DNA from: UBA9647 sp049522195 | GTDB lineage: Bacteria > Bacteroidota > Ignavibacteria > UBA10030 | Length of the DNA stretch: 28,461 nt | Reading direction: 5' to 3' | Assembly (NCBI GenBank): GCA_049522195.1 | Contig: JBEKOB010000054.1 | Location: 1 to 28,461, forward strand | Part shown: in pieces, positions 23,887 to 28,461 of the stretch | Numbering within the stretch: position 1 is the stretch's first letter | Layout of the letters: each line of letters opens with the position of its first letter | Program-made: the position numbers and the translations under genes | Notes under the pieces: generated by a model | Database searches by the model: none | What the model saw: only the letters and a program-made list of their open reading frames with translations | Told to the model about the DNA's origin: nothing

Positions 23887-24215
23887 GGTGTGGGCCTTGC
23901 ACGCTCAATTCGTTTCTTCTTGCTCTCGCCTGACACCATCGTGAAGGACGTACTGGAATGCGTCGGTGGTAATGACGATTGGAGAGGACCCATTCGCCTC
24001 AGGCAGTTTGAACAGCAGCATTCTCCAATGTGCCTGAGACGTCATTACTTTGTCAACCATTCTCAGTACTGCGACAGACTATTTCGAAGACAGATGCCAG
24101 TACCTCGCCAATGATTCTGACTTTGATTACTTTACAGGCCAAAGCGTGTACCACACACCACTGTTGAGTAGCTCTATTCGTAAATCTCCCATTCTCGAGT
24201 ATGACAGGAGGAACC
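23887..24215 (+). other. Intergenic region with interleaved inverted repeats
   Basis: No gene was recognised in these 329 bp. Three arms pair: 23969-23977 (GTAATGACG) with 24040-24048, 23978-23985 (ATTGGAGA) with 24022-24029, and 23998-24005 (CTCAGGCA) with 24031-24038. The first two arms are contiguous on the left but separated by ten bases on the right, and those ten bases hold the third arm's partner. The arms can be drawn as a bulged hairpin or, if all three pair, as a pseudoknot. It lies 168 bp before the start of the following membrane protein. Confidence 0.45.
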
Positions 24216-25160
24216 GTGAACATCCAATATTTTGAACCGCTCTCACGGGGATTTGCGCGGATGAAGAAAGCGCTTTTCAATCCCATCGATTTGAAAAAAT
24301 GGTTTGTCGTTGGATTCACCGCGTTTCTGTCCGGTCTCACTGATTGCGGCGGGAACGGCGGATCGGGCGGAAAAGGCAGAGGGACCGTCGATTGGGAAGA
24401 AATCCTGTACTTCCCTCAAAGGGCATGGGAATGGCTCGCCGCGCATCCTGTATGGGCTACTGTCATTGTTTTTGGCGCGGTCCTGGTTTTCGTCCTCGTC
24501 ATTCTCATCGCCTGGTGGAGCTCGAGAGGCAAGTTCATGTTTCTCGACAACGTGGTTCACGACCGGTCCCAGGTTGTTGCACCATGGAACGAGTACAGGA
24601 CTGAAGGAAATTCACTCTTTCTCTGGTGCCTCGTTCTTGGGGCCGTTGTGTTCGTGATCGTGATCGGGTACCTGGTTCAATCCTTCATTACTCTCCAGGG
24701 CCTGTATGAAGGCAGTGAGGATTTGAAAGCGCTCATCGTGCCCGCCATTTTGATGTTTCTGGGGCTCATCGCCATCCTGTTGCTCAATGGCTTCATAAAA
24801 CTCCTTCTCTCTGATTTTGTGGTCCCGATCATGTACAGAGACCGGATCACCACCCTGAAGGCTATTCAGAGGTTCCTCCCTCTGTTTCTGTCTCACCTTC
24901 TCTATTTTCTCGGATACGCCCTCTTCGTGTTGTTCGTGGTCATGGTTGTCGTGATCGGAATCGTCATTGCCGGATTTGTTACGTGCTGTGTTGGATTTGT
25001 TCTCCTTGCGATTCCGTACGTTAACTCTATCGTTCTCTTACCAATTTCCTACACGATGCGGGCATTCAGTGTAGAGTTCCTGGAGCAGTTTGGAAGCGAG
25101 TACCGCATTTTCCCCAAGGACAACGGTACGCCACCCAGTGCAGAACCGACAATAGCGTAG
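24216..25160 (+). CDS. Uncharacterised multi-pass membrane protein with glycine-rich linker
   Basis: A 314-residue protein beginning at a GTG with AGGAGG four bases upstream; an in-frame ATG at 24201 lacks such a site. YFEPLSRGFARMKKALFNPIDLKKWFVVGFTAFLSGL is followed by a glycine-rich stretch (CGGNGGSGGKGRG) and about six membrane segments. Examples are VWATVIVFGAVLVFVLVILI, CLVLGAVVFVIVIGYLV, AILMFLGLIAILLLNGF and VVMVVVIGIVIAGFVTCCVGF. Proteins opening with F.P-L-R-.-.-.-RM-.-.-.-LF-.-P-.-D-L-.-KW-.-.-.-GF-.-A-.-L and a Gly stretch occur in many bacteria without a known role (DUF7544-like, from memory). It is followed after eight bases by the DUF2752 gene, likely co-transcribed. Confidence 0.75.
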   Translation: MNIQYFEPLSRGFARMKKALFNPIDLKKWFVVGFTAFLSGLTDCGGNGGSGGKGRGTVDWEEILYFPQRAWEWLAAHPVWATVIVFGAVLVFVLVILIAWWSSRGKFMFLDNVVHDRSQVVAPWNEYRTEGNSLFLWCLVLGAVVFVIVIGYLVQSFITLQGLYEGSEDLKALIVPAILMFLGLIAILLLNGFIKLLLSDFVVPIMYRDRITTLKAIQRFLPLFLSHLLYFLGYALFVLFVVMVVVIGIVIAGFVTCCVGFVLLAIPYVNSIVLLPISYTMRAFSVEFLEQFGSEYRIFPKDNGTPPSAEPTIA

Positions 25161-25168
25161 GCACGGGT

Positions 25169-25585
25169 ATGAAAATTAAGTGGCACAACAGTCTATCGGG
25201 CGGACATCGCGTCATCAAGGGGATTATGGCAACAGGACTGATCATCGGTGTAGCGTTGATCTTCCTTGTGCCGCCAGAAGATTTCCCCCTCACCACATGT
25301 GAATTCCGCTCCCTCACAGGCCATGGCTGTCTGACATGTGGAATGACCCGTTCTCTCCACGCGATTTCACACGGTGATGTTGCCACTTCTCTCCGGCATC
25401 ATTTGATGGGGCCAGCGGTCTTCATGATGATGCTTCTCTTCGCCTTCGTGCTCTCGCTTGAAGTGTTGAGCGGGAAGCGACTGGAGGTCGACACGGGGGG
25501 AAGGGGAAGACAAGTTGTCATGTTTTTTGGAATCGTCTGGCTGACGTACTGGGGGGCTCGTTTGATAACGGAGTTCATGGCTTGA
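25169..25585 (+). CDS. DUF2752 membrane protein
   Basis: A 138-residue protein with three membrane helices (IKGIMATGLIIGVALIFLV, GPAVFMMMLLFAFVLSLEVL and VVMFFGIVWLTYWGARLI). The family core CEFRSLTGHGCLTCGMTRSLHAISHGD lies between helices one and two. The usual family motif is CP-.-CG-.-TR. Here proline is replaced, giving CLTCGMTR, but the cysteines, CG-.-TR and HGD are kept. The function is unknown. It starts eight bases after the preceding membrane-protein gene and has only a weak ribosome site, consistent with translational coupling. Confidence 0.85.
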   Translation: MKIKWHNSLSGGHRVIKGIMATGLIIGVALIFLVPPEDFPLTTCEFRSLTGHGCLTCGMTRSLHAISHGDVATSLRHHLMGPAVFMMMLLFAFVLSLEVLSGKRLEVDTGGRGRQVVMFFGIVWLTYWGARLITEFMA

Positions 25586-26129
25586 CCGACGAGCGACTTG
25601 TAAGTGGGCGGAAATACATGGAGGCTATTGAGTGGAATTGGCGGTCAAAGCATCGAGTCGCCGGCGAGTCAGTTCCGGAGTCTGTATTTCAGAGGTAGTG
25701 CCTGAAGTTGGGATTGGTGCCAAAGACCCTCATAGATTTCACCACCATTCACCGGCCCTGTCCGCCTGAAGTCATCCAGGCGTTCTTGAGGCTTTTGACA
25801 TTTCCTCACTTCTAATAAACGATAGAAAGTTATCAATGGTGCGAATTTCGGGGGGCTGATCCACTGGAATTGGCCACATCATTAAGAGATTGGGGCATCT
25901 GGTTGGTAGGATTCCCGAAAGCAAACTGGCACAGCCGTTGTAGGTGACCCGGGGGTACTTGCTTGAGAATTCCTGGGTCAATTAGTCAAACACGGCCTGT
26001 CCCAGGAAACTGACAAGAAGGCCCTGCGATCTCAACGTTCCTACCTGACTGGCATACTAGTGTCAATTGAAGGCGAGTTCCAGAATCAACGATTCTTCAT
26101 CTTTTGAATTCCAAAAGGCAGGTATTCCA
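25586..26129. other. Intergenic region, mostly featureless
   Basis: These 544 bp hold no convincing gene or terminator. A 10-mer (TGGAATTGGC) occurs twice, near 25634 and 25865. A 69-codon minus-strand frame (25772-25981) is listed separately with low confidence. The promoter for the downstream lipoprotein gene should lie at the right end but was not recognised. Confidence 0.5.
25772..25981 (-). CDS. Doubtful 69-residue hypothetical ORF or remnant
   Basis: A frame starting at TTG encodes MTQEFSSKYPRVTYNGCASL... and ends with VDQPPEIRTIDNFLSFIRSEEM. The composition looks protein-like and no larger gene overlaps it. There is no good ribosome site and no family I recognise. It could be a fragment of a decayed gene. 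It is the only candidate in the 544-bp gap. Confidence 0.2.
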   Translation of the reverse strand: MTQEFSSKYPRVTYNGCASLLSGILPTRCPNLLMMWPIPVDQPPEIRTIDNFLSFIRSEEMSKASRTPG

Positions 26130-27338
26130 ATGCTTCCCTCTTCCAAAACAACATCGTTCGTCTTTATTATTGCCCTCGGGTTTCTTTTCCTGAGCAGCTG
26201 CACGAAACCAGCTGATAACAGCCTGTACGATCCCAACGTATCGTACCGTCCCCAGCCGACGATCACGAGCATCTCCCCGGTAGGGAGCGCAATGGCCGGC
26301 ATGGATACGGTCATTGTCAAGGGAACGAATTTCTCCGCTGTCCTCGCGGAGAATTCAGTCTACTTTAACGCATCTCCAGCCGCTCTCTTGAATGCGACCA
26401 CGACTCAGATCTCGCTGGTGGCTCCACTGGTCACGATTGACAGCATCGGCGTCAGAGTTGCAGTCGCAGGTTCCATACAGTTTAGCAACACCGCCTTGTA
26501 TAGATTGAGGGCGGGAGTAGTTTCCTGGGGAAGTCTCCAGGCCAATGACACATCCACTTCAATTACGACGGACGCCTCTGGAAATCTACTCGCGGCGATC
26601 CTGCTGAAAGCGATCGAAGGTGGGATCATCAAGGTCACACCAGCAGGTGTCAGATCGACGTATGCACCCGCCACAGCAGGCGTTTCTCTTTGGACTGGTC
26701 TGAAAGTGGGGCCGGGCGGATATCTGTATGCGGCGAGGAATTTCAGAGCTGTCTATCGATTCTCGCCTGGAGGCGGATCATCCGCAACAGCATGGCAGGT
26801 ATTCCCGGTAGGAACCGCAATCGCCGACATTGATTTCGATCAGAGCGGAAACCTGTGGGGTGGCGGCAACAACTCCAACATTTACTGTATCACGCAAGGC
26901 AAGGTCGCGACGACGAGTCCATTCGTTGGCAATGTGCACTGCGTGCGCGTATTTAATGGCTATCTCTACTTCTCGGCGAAGACAGATGCCGGTGAGAAGA
27001 TTTGGCGAGCCCAGATCGCTTCGACCAGCCTTGGGACGCCCGAGATCTATTTCGATTTCGGAGCTGCGTATCCGTTGAATATACCGCTTTCCATCACGTT
27101 CTCCTCGGACGGTACCATGTATGTTGGAACAGATTCCCAAAATGGATTGCTCATCGTCAATGCCAACAAGACTGTGAGCGCTCCGTTCGTAGCATACCAG
27201 GCAATGTTTGGCACAGGACTGGCGTATCTTGCCTGGGGGAGCGCAGATGATCTCTACGCGAGTACCTCCAACGGTGCTCTTCTGAAGTTCACGGTACGAG
27301 GAATGAAGAGCGCCCCATATTACGGAAGCACCCTCTGA
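26130..27338 (+). CDS. Lipoprotein with IPT/TIG domain and beta-propeller-like repeats
   Basis: A 402-residue protein. The signal sequence ends in a lipobox (FLSSC; Cys24), so it is lipid-anchored, probably at the outer membrane. Residues about 42-120 form an IPT/TIG Ig-like domain: PTITSISPVGSAMAGMDTVIVKGTNF and NSVYFNASPAALLNATTTQISLVAP. The remainder shows repeated blades like a streptogramin-lyase/NHL propeller (SITTDASGNLLAAI, LKVGPGGYLYAARN, DIDFDQSGNLWGGG, ITFSSDGTMYVGTD, LAWGSADDLYAS). Such proteins bind or sense surface ligands; no enzyme activity is visible. The ATG at 26130 is chosen over the open frame from 26067 because the lipoprotein signal begins there. It is followed by the PorV-like gene. 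Confidence 0.85.
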   Translation: MLPSSKTTSFVFIIALGFLFLSSCTKPADNSLYDPNVSYRPQPTITSISPVGSAMAGMDTVIVKGTNFSAVLAENSVYFNASPAALLNATTTQISLVAPLVTIDSIGVRVAVAGSIQFSNTALYRLRAGVVSWGSLQANDTSTSITTDASGNLLAAILLKAIEGGIIKVTPAGVRSTYAPATAGVSLWTGLKVGPGGYLYAARNFRAVYRFSPGGGSSATAWQVFPVGTAIADIDFDQSGNLWGGGNNSNIYCITQGKVATTSPFVGNVHCVRVFNGYLYFSAKTDAGEKIWRAQIASTSLGTPEIYFDFGAAYPLNIPLSITFSSDGTMYVGTDSQNGLLIVNANKTVSAPFVAYQAMFGTGLAYLAWGSADDLYASTSNGALLKFTVRGMKSAPYYGSTL

Positions 27339-27391
27339 TGCGCACAACGGATGTTACTCTTCCAAAGCGACTTCAAGTGAGGAAATTCTCA

Positions 27392-28426
27392 ATGAAACGA
27401 TTAGCAGTTGTTCTCGTGTCGGTGGTCCTTACTCTCTGCCTGTTCCATTCTGAGGGACTATCCCAGTCGAAACTGGCACAGACTGGTTTTGACTTCCTCA
27501 GCGTTGGCACAGATGCCCGTGCAACAGGTATGGGGGAAGCATTCACCACAATGGAAGGATCGTCGAGCTCCCTTTTTTATAATCCTGCGGGCATAGCGGG
27601 GATCAATTCCTACTTCGACATTTCTACCAGCCAGATGAAGTGGATCGCCGATATCAAGTATCTCTCCGGTGCCGTTGCTGTTGCCCCCTACGGAGGCAAG
27701 TACGGTGTCATCGGGATCAGTGTGATGAACGTCAACTACGGCGATTTCAAGTTCACTCAGGTTGCACAAAATGATCAGGGGTACGTGGACATCGATGGTT
27801 ATCCGATGCCCAAGGCATACGTCGTTGGACTCGGCTACGGAAAAGCGTTGTCGGATCAATTCTCCGTGGGGGGCCAGGCGAAGTACGCATATCAAAGCCT
27901 TGGAAAGAGCCTTGTACCGGTCTACAAACAGGTGACGACGTCGACAGGCTCAGTCCGCCAGGACACATCGTATGAACTGAGGGATTACAGCGCCGGCGTG
28001 ATTGCCTTCGATTTCGGAACAATCTACAAGACCGGGTTGAAGAGCCTCGCATTCGGCGTTTCCATCAACAATTTCTCGAGGGAGATCCGGTATGAGCGGG
28101 AAAGTTTCCAGCTTCCGCTTTCATTCAAGATCGGCATTTCCATGAACCTGATTGACCTTGTGCCGGACCTTGCAGAGAATCACGCGTTGTACCTTTCGGT
28201 CGATGCCAGTCATCCCCGATCGTACGAAGAGTTCCTGAATATTGGCGGCGAGTATGTTTTCGATAACACCATCGCGCTCCGCGCCGGCTACATCACACAC
28301 CATGAGGATTATGGCCTGACGGCGGGAATCGGTGTGCGGAAATTCGGCATCGGCATGGACTACTCGTTCATGCCACACAAGATATTCAACAATATCCAGC
28401 GACTGTCAGTGAAGTTTTCCCTGTAA
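27392..28426 (+). CDS. PorV/PorQ-family outer-membrane protein
   Basis: A 344-residue beta-barrel protein with signal peptide MKRLAVVLVSVVLTLCLFHSEGLSQ. The family opening is clear: GFDFLSVGTDARATGMGEAFTTMEGSSSSLFYNPAGIAG, then TSQMKWIADIKYLSGAVAVAPYG. The last strands include NIGGEYVFDNTIALRAGYITHHEDYGLTAGIGVRKFGIGMDYSF and terminal VKFSL. PorV proteins shuttle type IX secretion cargo in Bacteroidota, but relatives with the same fold exist in large families of unknown role. The ATG at 27392 has GAGG ten bases upstream and begins the signal peptide. The frame opens earlier, at 27338, overlapping the lipoprotein stop. The pair probably forms an operon. Confidence 0.9.
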   Translation: MKRLAVVLVSVVLTLCLFHSEGLSQSKLAQTGFDFLSVGTDARATGMGEAFTTMEGSSSSLFYNPAGIAGINSYFDISTSQMKWIADIKYLSGAVAVAPYGGKYGVIGISVMNVNYGDFKFTQVAQNDQGYVDIDGYPMPKAYVVGLGYGKALSDQFSVGGQAKYAYQSLGKSLVPVYKQVTTSTGSVRQDTSYELRDYSAGVIAFDFGTIYKTGLKSLAFGVSINNFSREIRYERESFQLPLSFKIGISMNLIDLVPDLAENHALYLSVDASHPRSYEEFLNIGGEYVFDNTIALRAGYITHHEDYGLTAGIGVRKFGIGMDYSFMPHKIFNNIQRLSVKFSL

Positions 28427-28461
28427 GACCGCTCCGTTGATCAGAATGCAATTCCCAAGAG

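Noticed and set aside
26778..27347. 189-codon minus-strand frame
   Set aside because: It is antisense to the lipoprotein propeller region and has no domain.
1..28461. CRISPR arrays, tRNA/rRNA genes, phage or toxin-antitoxin modules
   Set aside because: No regularly spaced direct repeats, cloverleaf or rRNA-like sequence, phage structural genes or paired small toxin/antitoxin genes were recognised on either strand.

Overview
The window looks like a chromosomal segment from a non-model member of the Bacteroidota/Chlorobiota/Ignavibacteriota side of the FCB group. The evidence is a PorV/PorQ-type outer-membrane protein, a lipoprotein with an IPT/TIG domain, a small OmpA-like beta-barrel, a DUF4153 membrane protein and large secreted beta-helix carbohydrate enzymes. 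Base composition looks close to half GC. Many genes have purine-rich Shine-Dalgarno sites. This is a guess from gene content; there is no rRNA or tRNA in the window to settle it.

Layout. Positions 1-7214 are read on the minus strand: a lipocalin-like secreted protein cut by the window edge, a C45 (acyl-transferase type) Ntn hydrolase, a cyclophilin-type prolyl isomerase, a DUF4153 membrane protein and a secreted parallel beta-helix protein. Three repeat signals lie between these genes: a nearly identical 27-nt leader in front of two of them, a 312-bp TA-bounded MITE-like palindromic element, and two 42-bp heptanucleotide arrays. A lone SUI1/YciH gene (+) and two overlapping GT-B glycosyltransferase genes (-) follow. 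One of the pair is of the monogalactosyldiacylglycerol synthase type.

Positions 10923-16427 form an operon-like plus-strand unit. It starts with a perfect 18-bp palindrome at an ArsR-family regulator and ends at a strong bidirectional terminator. Between them lie genes for DoxX, an AHSA1/SRPBCC protein, a YciI/DGPF protein, two RibD-C/dihydrofolate-reductase-like proteins on either side of an alpha/beta hydrolase, and an exported two-domain rhodanese. The set looks like a self-regulated small-molecule or stress-response cassette; its substrate is unknown.

Positions 16468-23886 hold a small beta-barrel protein (-), a 1187-residue secreted fusion of a beta-helix (GH141-like) with a GH10-like TIM barrel (-), and, divergently, a DUF6067/GH123-like putative glycosidase (+). 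No SusC/SusD genes are nearby. The last part (24216-28426, +) encodes a glycine-rich multi-pass membrane protein, a DUF2752 protein, a TIG/beta-propeller lipoprotein and a PorV/PorQ-family protein. No CRISPR array, phage module, tRNA, rRNA or recognisable transposase was seen. The points most worth a second look are the fused glycosidase with its divergent partner, the duplicated leader, the MITE-like element, the heptad arrays, and a structured intergenic repeat with pseudoknot-like topology at 23969-24048.
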